DNA from: Hypomesus transpacificus
Taxonomy: Eukaryota; Chordata; Actinopteri; Osmeriformes; Osmeridae
Length of the DNA stretch: 64,000 bases
Reading direction: 5' to 3'
NCBI RefSeq assembly: GCF_021917145.1
Contig: NC_061063.1
Coordinates: forward strand, 10,632,263 to 10,696,262
Of this stretch, positions 25,971-51,895 are shown in pieces. The notes below the pieces were generated by a model. It saw nothing but the letters and a program-made list of their open reading frames with translations, did no database searches and had not been told where the DNA came from. Position numbers and translations under genes: made by a program. Numbering within the stretch: the first letter of the stretch is position 1; each line of letters opens with the position of its first letter.

Positions 25971-26981
25971 TCACATGATTGCAGAGTGGGAGTTATCCGC
26001 GGCCTGTCTATGAGTCAGTGAGTGTAGGCCCCTTGACGGCACGGTCACCGTGTGACCCTTGGTCAGGACGTTGCGCCTGCGGTGACTCTCTGACCTGCTG
26101 AACCTGCTCTGCCTGCCACACAGCCTCGTCAGAAAGCCCCGCGAGGTTGCCGGGGACAACATGAGCATGACCACTGGTTCCAGGAACACGTTGCAGGAGC
26201 TGGTGAGCATGGCCTCGTTCCTCCAGCCCACGTTCTCCTGCAGCACGAAGCCCACGACGTGGGAGGTGTTGTAGGGCGCGTAGCACACCACGAACACAGC
26301 CAGCGTGGACAACGCCACCGCCAGCACCCTCCTCTTCCCCATGGCGGGCAGGCAGGAGCGCCACACCAGGGTCACACAGCGCAGCGTGCAGAAGGCTGTC
26401 ACGGCCAGGGGAACCAGGAAGAGAAGCATGGCCATCTCCAGACGCAGAGGCAGCAGGATCTCCAGCTGCGCCGCCGTGAAGTTCTCGTAGCAGATGGAGA
26501 CGTTGCGGCTCGACGTGGACAGGAAGTATGCTCCCCCCTCAGCCACCAGGCCCAGCCCCAGGTGGAGGAGCACCAGCACCCACAGGGCCACGCTGACCAA
26601 GCAGGAAATGCTTGCGCGCCGGTAGATCTTGTAGCTGATGGGGAAGGCGATGCTGAGATAGCGTCCCACAGCAACCGCCGTCAGGAAGAGGGTGCTGCCG
26701 TAGAGCGAGGCGAACAGGAAGAAGCTGTAGACAGGACACAGGGGTGCTGGCAGCGCCCAGTCCTTCAGCGCTGTCTGCAGGGCCTGGACGGGCAGCCAGG
26801 CCACCAGCGCCAGGTTGGCCAAGCACAGGTTGAGGGCGTAGACCACGTTGGGTGTGGCTCCCCGCTTGCGCGCCTTGCGGACGTAGACAAAGAGCACCAG
26901 CGCATTGGCGGGGAGGCCCAGTAGGGAGGTGAAGGAGTACACGAACAGTGAAAGGCAGTCTTCAAAGTCTAAAAAAATCAT
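25971..26981 (-). CDS. Free fatty acid receptor 1-like GPCR
   Basis: Single-exon seven-helix receptor of 336 residues. TM1-TM4 resemble mammalian FFAR1 (GPR40, a medium/long-chain fatty acid sensor): VVYALNLCLANL, WALPAPLCPVYSF, AVAVGRYLSIAFP (a GRY in place of DRY, as in FFAR1) and WVLVLLHLGLGL. The ligand-contact arginines are present in LPLRLEMAM (TM5) and VGWRNEAML (TM7). TM6 reads YNTSHVVGF, with the histidine typical of FFAR2/FFAR3 where human FFAR1 has asparagine. The C-terminal tail is rich in serine and basic residues. Codon usage is very GC-rich, which creates long antisense frames. Calling it ffar1 is likely but should be tested with a tree. Confidence 0.88.
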   Translation of the reverse strand: MIFLDFEDCLSLFVYSFTSLLGLPANALVLFVYVRKARKRGATPNVVYALNLCLANLALVAWLPVQALQTALKDWALPAPLCPVYSFFLFASLYGSTLFLTAVAVGRYLSIAFPISYKIYRRASISCLVSVALWVLVLLHLGLGLVAEGGAYFLSTSSRNVSICYENFTAAQLEILLPLRLEMAMLLFLVPLAVTAFCTLRCVTLVWRSCLPAMGKRRVLAVALSTLAVFVVCYAPYNTSHVVGFVLQENVGWRNEAMLTSSCNVFLEPVVMLMLSPATSRGFLTRLCGRQSRFSRSESHRRRNVLTKGHTVTVPSRGLHSLTHRQAADNSHSAIM

Positions 26982-28371
26982 TGCTTCAGCTCACGATAAG
27001 TACAGATTTGGAGGCGTCATTATGTCGTGAGCCCAGGTAGAATTAGAAGAAATGGGTTTAAGGGGGTAAGTTCCTTTGTTTGAAGTAAAACATTCTGTAA
27101 ACAAAACAAAGTTAGGAGTAAGTCATCCTTTTTCATCTGGGTTCCTATCCATAATAGCATTTCTGTAGTCGAGACTCCATCAACTCTTGAGAATAGTCAG
27201 TTTCTCTCCAGGGGAACACGACTGCATGAGCCGCGATGAGATTCAGAACCAGCGACCTTCTCTTCTGTGTGTGCTCCCTGTGCACTGACAGGGCAGGTGG
27301 GCAGTCACAGCTCTATGGTCAGACAAGGGGGGAGGAAGTTGGGTGATGTCTGAGTGGTCAGGGAAGGGGTGTGTGGCCGGTGAGACAGATAGCTGAGGAG
27401 CCTGTTCAGGCAGAAGAACAGGGCGTTAACAGGCACCAGGCTGCCTTAATTGCCCTCTCAATGGAGGACAACAGACAAGTAGCATCTGGGCCCTTTAGTG
27501 AAATGATTCAGAATGATTGGGTTTTTCAGGAAGCTCAGTCCCATCAAGCTGCGGCCAGACTCCTCCAAAAGAGAAGACCGACTGGGCAGTTAAGTCGTAA
27601 AGTGCAGCGGTCTGTGGTCACCGTGTGGCAGCCCAGGTTGCAGGATAGGGTGGTGCTGGCGGGGTGGTGCGTTGGTAGGTGTGTTTTTCAAAACTTATTT
27701 CACCGCCACCTTCAACAACAACATTGGGAACTCGCCACAATGTTTGGAATTTCAGAGCTTTGGAATTTCTCACACAAACGAGTCTCCGCAGCGACAGAGG
27801 GAGAAGGGGAAGTGAGTCTCGGCGGCATGTAAAAGGTGACACACAGAGAGAAGGGGAAGTGATTGTGAGAATAATATTTTTATTTATATCCCTGATACAA
27901 GACAAAGTTCACATCCTCGTCACCATCCCCGGGCCTGATCAAACAGCACCAGCAGGAACAGGGGACGATAAACATGGTCAGTAATGCTGGTCAATAAAAG
28001 AAAAACTGCGTCAATTGAATGTTTCCAAAAAGGATCACTTGGAGGAACCATATGTCTGTGTTTTTATCAGTGTGTCAGTTTTATAGTAATAGTACTGTTT
28101 GTCACATGCTCTCATCTTCAGTGATTAATGTTTTACGTCGTGTAGCTACATAATACGGAAAGACGTGCTAAAAACAAACTGACCAACACTGTCAACAGTC
28201 GTTTCCTATACCCTCAACACAAAGGAGAAACACCACCAGATGATAATAGTAGAAGGTTAGCCTGCCTGTAAATAAAAGTAGAAGGTTAGCCTGCCTGTAA
28301 ATAAAAGTCAATCACAAATCAAACACGAAAAGTCAAAGATTACAGTTAAGTAATGCTGAAGGGGAGGCAGG
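26982..28371. other. Intergenic region between fatty acid receptor and tekt2
   Basis: About 1.4 kb, containing the 5' flank of the second receptor and the 3' flank of tekt2. A 29-bp sequence (agaaggttagcctgcctgta core) is duplicated at about 28250-28307. A TTTATT at about 27879 would serve as a minus-strand poly(A) signal for tekt2. No exon is recognised. Confidence 0.45.
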
Positions 28372-31337
28372 CTAAGATGTGAGACTGTCCATCAGGTTGT
28401 GTCTCCCACTGGAGTTGGTGAGGGGGACTACAGCCATGGGGCCGGAGGTGTGGATGGAGCTGAGACGTCCACGTGTCTCCAGACTGCTCCGCTCCAGGGA
28501 GATGGCCTCCTGCTTCCGAGACAGATCCTCCTGCATGCGAGCCTCGTGGAGCTGCAGGTTCTGGAGGGAGTGTCTGCAGAGACAGGAGGGAAGGATCTGT
28601 CACACTGGAGGAGAAACCTGACTCCTTGTGACATGTAATTGTTGGGAAAGACGACGTTGGAAGCAGTTTGATTTTGCAGATTTGAAGCCAGGGTAGGGAC
28701 CACTCAGACATGACTCACTGTGCTTCAGCAAGCTTCTGTTTTAAAGCCTGGATGGTCCCTTCCAGCTGTTTCACCTCTTCCATAAGTCCATACTGAACCT
28801 GAACATAAAGTCATATAGCAGTCATCGGCTGTCAAACTAACTGGCTATTCAGAATGTATTCTTGTTTATTACACTTTTTCTAAAGCAGCTGGATCTTCTC
28901 ATGGCATGGGCACACAGTCCACACACACACACACACACACATGCGCACACACACACACACACTTACACACACATACACACATACACACACACGCACACAC
29001 ACTCACACACACACGCACACACACACACACGCACACGCACACACACGTAAACACAGATCCGGCCACCTCATCCCTGCACAGGTCCATTCCCGGTCTCTCG
29101 GTTCTGTGTTCCAGTCGGGTGTGGGCCAACTTTAACGGTGCCGTCTTGGCTTGCAGGTCGCCCTCCAACCCCAGGATGTCTTTCTCCAGCTGACTGATCT
29201 CCTCCTGTGTCTGAAGAACAGAAGGAGGCCCAACAGATGAGATCTAAAACATCAGACCTAGAAGAGGTGAATTAAAGAGGACAAGGAACAACAGGATGAA
29301 GATGAAATGATGGGAGGAGTGGGAGAGAAGGAGTGGGGGAAGAGAGGGAGAGGAGAAGGAGTGGGGGAGGAGGAGTGGGGGAGGAGGAGAAGATTAAGAA
29401 GATTAAGAGGGATTTTTAAACCCACGCTTTGTAACTGCCATTTCCGCTCATCGTGGGCCTGCTGCAGCTGGTGTGTGCGTTTGCGGATGGAGAACTCTGT
29501 AGCGATGCGCTGGGATTGCAGCTCATTCTGTATCTAAGATACACAAGAGAGAGAATTCACATTTTTGTCACACAGCCTTTCCAAGAGTGGAGAATAATGG
29601 AATACAAGTGTTTATTGACGCAGGTCATAAACTACCACATCTGATGAATTTCTTCCCAAGCAATGTTACAGAGGGCTTAACACAGTCAGATGGCTGAGCG
29701 GTGAGGGAGTCAGGCTAGTAATCAGATGGTTGCCGGATCGATTCCCCGCCCTGCCAAATGACGTTGTGTCCTTGGGCAAGGCACTTCACCCTACTTGCCT
29801 CGGGGGGAATGTCCCTGTACTTACTGTAAGTCGCTCTGGATAAGAGCGTCTGCTAAATGACTAAATGTAAATGTAAACACACGCCCATAGAACTGCACCT
29901 GAACCAACCAAAGATACACCTTTCCCTCTGGTCAACCCCCCCCCCCCCCCCCACCTGGAGTCTGCTGAGTCGTGTCTCCTCTCTCAGCTGCAGTGACACC
30001 TGCATCTCCTGCTGGGCTCTGCTCATGTTGTGCTGGCTGAACTGCTCCCACTGCTGAGGAGTAGAGGAACTGCAACAGGAAGTTGGGACAGACGGGCTTT
30101 GTTCAGTTCCTTCATGAGTCACAACCCCCCCGCACGTGGAGAAAAACACAGGTGGTAACTAAGGTAACGTTAGAATTACTGAAAGTGTCAAATGCAGTCG
30201 TCAGGGCTAGTCACCCTTTGCGGGCAGATGTTGCTTGGTTAATGAACCCAAGTAAACGTTCATCCGTTTCCAGACTCACCTGATGGGTATGCGGGTGGGG
30301 TTGGCCTTCAGACTCACCTGATGGGTATGCGGGTGGGGTTGGGCTTCAGGGAGATTTCAGGAGAGTCCATGGTGAGCTTCAGGCAGGTTGTGTCAATGCC
30401 CTGGGCGTCCATCTTGTTCTCAAGGTCATTGGTCACCTGGTGTCGAGCCTCTTGTAGGAGACTTAGAGGAAGACGAGGTTGTGAAGATATTATTGATACC
30501 TGGCTTTTATGTTCAAAGTGTTTCTATCCCAGCTCTGCTCATGTATCTCTGCTCACGTTCACCTACCACAGCTGGGTGAAGCTGGAGTCGATGCCCTGCT
30601 GCAGCGCGTGCTGCGCCCTCTCTATCACATCCACCTCCTTCTTCAGCTGGGCCTCCACGGGGTCGCTAAGGAGCTCGTTGCCCCGGCGACCCTCCCTCAG
30701 GACCATGCACTCCACGGTGACCTCGAGGGGCACAAGGGTGGCAGCCAGCGCCCTCTCCATCTCCTCCTTCGACTGACACGCGCAAATGATTGTTGGGTAA
30801 AATGTTTATTGAGTATGAGCTGTGGTTTCCGTTGCAACAAAGTGAAGGTATTAGCAGTGGGACCTGAGGATTTCTACGCAGACTTGGTAAGATCAACATT
30901 CCTGCTCCAATTATTATTATTATTAATTTGTTGGGTTCACCAGCGTAAGGGCATCCATCTCTCTGTCCAGCTCCTGTGCAGAGGCCTCCAGGGTGTCCCT
31001 CCAGCGGGTAATGTCCCACACCCTCTCAGTCAGCCTGCGGGAGCTGTCACTCTCGTTCCAGCTAGTCTGAGAGAGAGAGATATGGTACGTGTGCGACAAG
31101 TGAGCCACCTCTGCAGTGAACTGGTGAACTCGGAGGGTTTGACTGCTGCTGTGTTTGGTAGAGAGACCGAACAGCCCTCACCTTACTGGTGGTCTCGTTG
31201 CGTAACATTCGTCCCTCTTGGCGTGTGTCCTGTGAGCTCTGCCTCCGTCGCTCCGCTGTTTCAGACAGCTGCCTGTTGCCATGGTCCCAGTCAGGCACAC
31301 TGTACCTGAGCCCAGGCTTGGTGCTGAATGCGGCCAT
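28372..31337 (-). CDS. tekt2: Tektin-2, ciliary and flagellar axoneme filament protein
   Basis: Coiled-coil protein that lies inside outer-doublet microtubules of cilia and sperm flagella. Nine exons, 31182-31337, 30941-31066, 30567-30772, 30318-30461, 29955-30069, 29426-29533, 29067-29210, 28719-28798 and 28372-28573, keep phase and give 426 residues (human about 430). Diagnostic pieces are [17 protein letters not shown] at the N-terminus, [29 protein letters not shown] and the tektin signature [10 protein letters not shown] at about residue 324. [20 protein letters not shown] follows. Most of the chain is heptad-like helix. Exon 6 uses a gtgggt donor and the exon 5 donor runs into a poly-G stretch. 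The exon 4 donor is duplicated 38 bp downstream. ago3 follows upstream on the same strand, as in other vertebrates. Confidence 0.95.
28918..29047. repeat. CA microsatellite with variant units in tekt2 intron 7
   Basis: About 130 bp of CA repeats interrupted by gcgc, ctta and taca steps. It lies about 20 bp from the exon 7 donor. Confidence 0.95.
29685..29875 (+). mobile_element. tRNA-derived SINE, family A, in tekt2 intron 5
   Basis: The left end has a Pol III A-box-like atggctgagcggtgaggg, with a B-box-like segment ggttgccggatcgattcc. A conserved middle (ttgggcaaggcacttcaccc) and the tail tcgctctggataagagcgtc follow, ending in ATGTAA repeats. It is flanked by AACACA on both sides (29679-29684 and 29876-29881), a plausible target-site duplication. 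Two further copies are in this window. Confidence 0.9.
29938..29954. repeat. Homopolymer abutting the tekt2 exon 5 donor
   Basis: On the gene strand the intron opens gtgg and continues as an unbroken G run of about 15. The U1-binding site of this donor is therefore followed directly by poly-G. Confidence 0.85.
30273..30347 (-). repeat. 38-bp tandem duplication of the tekt2 exon 4 donor
   Basis: The end of exon 4 (coding PNPTRIPI) together with CAG|gtgagtctg is present twice. The exon can end at 30318 or, in the copy, at 30280. The copies differ at one or two positions. Using the distal donor would shift the frame and meets a TGA immediately after the normal exon end. Confidence 0.85.
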
Positions 31338-34300
31338 GCTCTCTTCAGACGGAGGGACAGGCAGACAGACGGATAGATAGACAGACAAACGACTGGATAG
31401 ACCGATGGACAGGTTTTATTGATCTCCAAACAACAGGACGTACAAACAGCACAGCATCAATCATGCCAAGACTGCAACAAGAACAATAGTTTTTTTTCAA
31501 GTAGGTATGAGACATATGCAATATTTGGTGACAAAAACAAAGCATCTATGTTTATTCATTTGTATATGTATAACGTCCGTAAAAATGTATTATGACATAA
31601 GACCCGCATTGAATTTTTTGCAATTGTGTAGTCTCCAGTGGACGATGATGTAACAATCACAAATAGTTCCACGACAAATTCGTGTTTTAAGTTTATGAAA
31701 TGTAGATCTCATTAAATAACTCAATACAATTCTCAGTAGGGTACATAACTTCATAACAGAGGTCTCGTTATGTATTAAACTTTGCATGTTTTACTTACAT
31801 GATCCAAATTCTAGAGTTCAGATATTGTCTTCACCGACTGTTCTGTTCGAAGCTCGCCAACTATGCAGACGGTATCTAAGTAACGCACGACGCAACAGGC
31901 CAAGAGCAACAACTAAATAATTAAAATACCATAGCAACGTTCAACGAGTAGCCTAGACTGTTAGAATACGTATTTTAGTGCTTTGAATTTGACAAAAATG
32001 AACATAACCACAAACAAAATAGTTTAATAAAATGATCAACCCAAAGACTGACAAAGGCCTACTTCATCTGTGACTAAACGAACGAACAATGAGAAACAAA
32101 TCTCCACTACAAATAATTTTGTCAACTAAAATATAACCAAGCTAAATATTTAAACTATCAGGATCCTTTTTAAACATGATCTTACTATTCTCTTGTCATT
32201 ATTTTGCAGCTTTGTTATATTATTGTAATGACATTGACAGTTTTTGGTCAATACGAATTCAATGAGGCTGTCGTAAAACAGGCTCTGCATGAATAATCAA
32301 CATGTGATCCATTCAACGTACGTGGACGTATGGACGTAATTTTCATAATTTTTGTTGCCAAATTCATTTCATTCAAATAAAATCAATACAATGCAAATAA
32401 ATGGGGTTTTATTAGGCTACATTTAATCAAAACAACAATTAAATTGACAACCAAACAAAAACTCTAAAGTTTAGGACCAGGATCAGATAAGTGTGAAGAC
32501 CAAACGGATTATCACATTCTTAACGATAGCCTACAACTTCTAAAAGTGTCACAACAATTTAATAATCAGGCAAAAATATAGCATATTGCAATGTTACCAA
32601 TGCAAAGTAATTATCGTATGGATGACAGAGCAAATCAAAGGAAAGGTGTAGGATTCGCGTGCAGAATCCCTTCTGCGGAAAGCGGATATAGCAAAACTGT
32701 GGACCTCTGTGTATTGGTATCATTTGTAAACTGCAAGTATTTCAACAGTGGGATAAGAATGAAGCCTATCCCAAACTGTACAATGGTTACATTTCACAAA
32801 ATTGCCTGTTTTGACATTGCTCTAGTGGGCTATGTGCATAGGCCTACACATTAAATATGTCTAGACTGATGAGTTTGAAAGCAAGAGTCTTACGCAGCTC
32901 ATAGTTAAATGGCATATTTCTGAAAAGATAATAATAAACATAAGAGTTGATTTGTGGGTTGTGCCGTATGAGCGCCTGTCTACTGTAAACACCCACAGGT
33001 CGTTTGGTCTTGACACCCCAAAATCTCTCAGCATATTATTGTAATCTTGGCAAAAGTCAAAAGGTATACATACACACACACACGCGCTTCAACGCACACA
33101 TTACAGTATCAACGTAGACATGGCGTATTGCACTAAATGTTCTAACTGTAATATTTATTTTTTGATTTCATAGTTCAGCACCATCAAGAAAGGCACAGTA
33201 TATGGACTGTTCCGTCCAACGATGAACCTTCACCGCTCCCCAACATACTAAAACAACAGGATGTGAAAAGCAAACGGGCCAACTATTGGGGAGACGTTCG
33301 ACGTGTGGCAGCTCGGCAAACGGTTGGATAATGCTACACATTCACCATCCCTTAAGACTTTAGGAGACAAGGAACCCGTCCAGAAGCAGCCTCGTGTGCT
33401 ATTTGGACGGGTCCAGGTGTGTGGCGAGATGTAAAACAGGATGGAGGGAAAGGCTATTCGTTCACAGATTGGTAGGATAGGCTGCTTCATCCAATCACCA
33501 CACAGCAAAAAGTCTCCCCCTCCAAAACAAATGAATCTCCACAGTACGTCAGTGTCGCAGGTGTTTCACTTTCACACAGCGCGTAGACTAGAAACTATTG
33601 CGGTACCTAATAAATCTGGATGACCCTATTTCACTGTCATCGTAGCGGTTCCATACACCATAGAATTTGTTAGCAAAAATAAGTAGTTTGTGAATTACAT
33701 TTATTATTAAATACACAAATATAGTATCATCATTTAGAATTAAAAATGCTTTAGTCATGTGAAAATGCATCCGTTAACCATCTCCATAAGCGGGGACAGA
33801 GGTGTCTCTAAGCACCCAGCACCCCTGAACGCTATAACCTCCCCTAACGGCTTCCAAACGTTGTTACGTGGCAACAGAAGTGGAGAGAAAGCACCCATAA
33901 TAGTTCCTGCTGTCCAGATGTCAGATGTTCATAAAAAGCAGGATAGCAACTAGCTACATATTCCCAGTTGCCCACAAGTCATCAGATTTGATCTTTGCCG
34001 TTCAAGTAAAATCAAATGCTGGTAACGTCTAACATCGGTTGTAACACTTTCACTTCTACGTGCGCAAAACTTGGGGTTAGCCGTATTAATGCCCACACGG
34101 GTTCAATTATTTTCAACTGTACCCTCAGGGAGATAAAGCAGGAGTCCTGTAAAATAGTTGTAAAGGCCTAAAAACCAAAAGAAAAGTTCACAATGTCTTC
34201 CTTGAGAGACGTGTATTTCTCTCCTCTGCAGAACCATAGGCTTCGTTCCACCTTAAAACCCCTGTCATCTATAAGTGCAGTGAAGTGTCATGCATTGTTT

Positions 34301-36070
34301 ATATTACACACACACACACACATATATAGAATACAGTTGAGAAAAAAAAGTTAGTGCACCCTTTCAAACAATTCACCTTTTGCAACCTCACAGACTGAAA
34401 TTTAAATTGATAAAAAAAATCTTACCCGTCTACACAGAAAAACGATATACATGTATAAAAGTCCTGTATAGCAGCTAGTTTGGTTTTGAGAACTCATGGC
34501 TGACAGTTAGCGCAGCAGAGCATGTTTAAATGCTCCCTCTGTGTATGGGGGTGCCGAGAGAGACACCCCAGTCCCCCTCACACACACACGCACACAGACG
34601 ACAGATGTAAAGCCTTCTCGCTCTCCAGACCCTGAGGCACACTGGTTTGGTCCTAGAGGAACGTGACTAAACTCATTGGGAGTCTACTGCACTGCACGGC
34701 AAGAGTAAAACAGAAAACACAAAATTCGTTAAAGCGACAAAACGGCTTTGTTAAATTAAGTCTCCAACTTCAGTTGTTCAGTCTGTCTGATGAACATTTC
34801 ACATTAAAAACGCCGTGACTCCGATGGACAACGCTGTCGTTGTGCGCTGCCTTCAACCCCGTCTCAAGGACATCACATCATCATGTTACAGTAGCGTGTC
34901 AGAGAGATTCTGTTGTTGATTTACCTTACAGCAAGTTTTTAGAATAACCTACATTTTTTTGTTTCCTTTCCATGCAAATCTGGCACTTTGTCATAATTAT
35001 TTTAAGAAATTAAACTAAAACTTGATATTTCATAAAAAGGCAGGAAATTCCTTACTTCTACCTTCAAAATCCAGAGTTTGAATAAATATAGGAATCTGGA
35101 ACCCAGTATCGTCTGTTATCCGTCGGCATCAATTAAACCAAAGGATTTTCTGACATTTATCAGTTCCTTGCCCAATTCACTACTCCAAGCAAGCAGTGGC
35201 CTACTCGATTGCAGAAAGTGTTAAATAAAATCTCACAAATAGCAGGCGTAATAAAAATCACTAGTAGCCCAATAGTTTCTCTAATATCAACTTGTGAGCA
35301 GGGAGATCCATTTTGCAGCCCGGGTCATAAACCAGACAGCCTCTTCCTCTGCAGATATACACTCTTCCTCTGCAGATCTGCCTCTTTCTCTGCAGATCTG
35401 CCTCTTCCTCTGCAGATCTGCCTCTTCCTGAGGCAGGCAGAGCCTCCCAGCCTCTCAAAGTGGATATTTCCACATGAACTTTCAGACTATATTACTGTTA
35501 TATACCATATTGTTAGATACTGTTAAGCTACAACTATTTGTGGCTATAACTGCAAGTAAGTAACACTTCTCAAAGGAAGTATTTTGTAAAGAAACCTACC
35601 ATTTGAAGAAGAAAAAAACATTAAAAAAAGGGTGAAAAACGCAAACAACTCACGCTTGACCAACAGGGCGTTGCCACGGCAACCGCGCAAATACGAACAC
35701 GCATCCGTCTCATAGACATCGCCTTCATGGCTGTTACCTGGACAACCAAAACAAGCGCTGGCTATCTTTAGTTTTCTTTTCTATGCTCAAAACAACCAGT
35801 AATAGCTGTCACAACTGTAAGGCGCGCAAAAATGACTTGCAAGCTCGTAGGGCTAGTTTCAGAGAGACTTCCCCATGAAATAAAATGCATAAATTGCAGC
35901 ATGTGAGAAAGAAAAGGGGAGGGGCAAGAGCTTGGAGACAATCGGCTGGTTTCGTATTGCATAACGTGGCTGTTCTCCTGGACTAGTCCAGGACAGCCTC
36001 TGCCCTCGTCAGTGGTCAGTCCTTCACATCTGACAGCCAGGCTGGGGGAGGGAGGGAGGCCTGGAGCTCC
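31338..36070. other. Region between tekt2 start and ago3 stop
   Basis: About 4.7 kb between two minus-strand genes. The right part should be the ago3 3' untranslated region, which is long in other vertebrates; the left part holds the tekt2 promoter. It is AT-rich with a CA/TA microsatellite at about 34307-34328. No coding exon is visible. Confidence 0.45.
35338..35435. repeat. Minisatellite in the presumed ago3 3' region
   Basis: A unit close to cctcttcctctgcagatctg, with shortened variants, is repeated about five times. On the minus strand this is a purine-rich direct repeat in the presumed ago3 3' untranslated region. Confidence 0.8.
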
Positions 36071-49881
<13,811 letters not shown>

Positions 49882-51895
49882 TCATGAGGTCTCTGTCCGG
49901 ATAGAGCCCGGCGCCCAGTCTTCAAATGTCCGCTACAAGTTTTACAGGGGTGTTGTCGATTACCTACTGATGTGTGACCGGCCCGCTTGAGGTCTACTAC
50001 ACCACCACTAAAGAACCTGCACTGCTGCAGGACGTGAGTTGTCAACCGACACAAGCTGAACAACGTGGCCCCTTCCAATCGTTCCTATGACCTCTAGTTG
50101 TAGACAACTACAAACTAAAACTATACTCAAAGTAGACTCCTTAATATAAAATATAAAATTATCAAAGTAGTCTGATTAGCCAATGTAACTAGATAGCTAG
50201 GTAGCTAATCTGGGAACATATGTCTACAACTCGCTAGCTTTGCATACTCAATGGTTCAAAAATCCGATGTGGATACTAACAAATGTGACTATATTGCAGA
50301 TTTGTAAATTAATAAGTTGACTGCTGTTAAAACACCAAGACGCGATGTCGCCGGTACAGTAGTTAGCTTAGCAACTGCACCCGGTCAGCAGGGTGAATGA
50401 AATGATCATTTCCGGTTGATTGCTTCCAAATCTTTTCAAAGTAAAGGTCATGGGCTAAAACAGACGTTTTATTATTTGAAAAGTAGGTCTACACTTTTCA
50501 CCCCAAAAAAATGTGTCAGGAAGGTAAGAGGAATCAGAATGTGTAACTAATAATATTGTTGCACAGGACAGTGGTAGCAGATGTAGAGTGGGCAAAAGGA
50601 AAAATTATGTTGTAAAACCACACCCGCCCGGAGTTCAGACCTGGGTAGTTGAGAATGTCCTCCATTCAGAAGTAACAAACAGGCTGGTGTGTGTGAAAAA
50701 CATTACATTTTTAGACCTGAACCAAACTGAACACTAAAGCGTTTGCCCCTTCAACCCCCATGGGACTGGATGGGACTGGACTGGATGGGACTGGACTGGA
50801 TTCATGAAAGTGAAGAAATACAAGTATCCCACAAATCAGGTAGCTGTTGTACTAGTAGGCTTACAGGTTGTCTAATATTAAAGCATTACCACAGCTAATT
50901 GTCTTATCTATACCTGTAGGGTAAGCATAAGTATGTTTCCATTTATAATGCAACCGGTGAAAAAAAGACTATTTGGCAGTCTTTTTAGCGTCATGTTGGA
51001 TTTCGATCAGACAGATTGAGATAACAGACGTAGTTTAGCTCTACAGTTGAAAGTCCCATTTCTGTTATCACCAAATATCAACACACATGGAAAGCCGCGT
51101 GTCCAATAATATGACTTATTCGGAACTAACTGTTTAATGTGTAACATCGCATAGGTGTGGGAGGCGTTTACTTGAAGCCTCCAGTGGGAATCATGTTAAA
51201 CGGAAACAGTTGGACATTCAGATGGTGAGGCTGGAATACTTTAGTGGCCCCTTAACTCAGAGGTAGAAATGGACTCAGCAAGGTGAGAGGAATCAGAAAT
51301 ATGTTATAATACTGGCAGGCTTATTGTCTAGGTATGATGCCGCTAAATGTTCAGACTTTTACTGAAGTAGAAACCCAGTACTGTAAATGACTTATCCTTT
51401 TAACTCGAGTATGATATCCATAATGTATCCACTACTGAGAATACATTATTAAATCATAATAATATGTAGTCGTATTGGCTAGTCTTCGTGTTGGGCTTGG
51501 CGTTTGCTCTTATTTTGAAGGGATATTGCACTTTTGGCAGCAATTCCATTTTTGTTCTACTACCCGAACGGCCAAATCCAACAGGAAAGAAAAGTCAACT
51601 GACCTATAGATCCGTGTCAGTGTTATGAAGTCTTAGCCTACTATTGTCAAATGTGGTTGCTTACCTAAATTTGTAATTTATAAAAAAGAATTAAGGGTAT
51701 GTACATTTTCATAAATGATTCAGACTAGGACATTTATCAACACTTCTAGAAGTACCACACTCCCGTCTACAGATGGCCCTTCGGCCGATCTGACAGTGCG
51801 CGGAATAATCAAATTTCAATGAGGAAGATGTTCCGGAAGCTTACCAGTATCAAACTTCTGGTGATGGTCAAACAGCAACTGTGTGAAAGTAATAC
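49882..51895. other. Divergent upstream region between ago3 and olah
   Basis: About 2 kb with the ago3 promoter side at the left. A short repeat based on gggactggactggat lies at about 50760-50801. No coding exon is recognised. An untranslated olah first exon is expected somewhere to the left of 53530. Confidence 0.45.

Noticed and set aside
26259..26924. 221-codon frame opposite the second fatty acid receptor
   Set aside because: Same cause: third-position GC bias of the sense gene keeps the antisense frame open.
28899..29193. Frames over the CA repeat on both strands
   Set aside because: They encode only His-Thr or Cys-Val repeats from the microsatellite; the true coding part is tekt2 exon 7.
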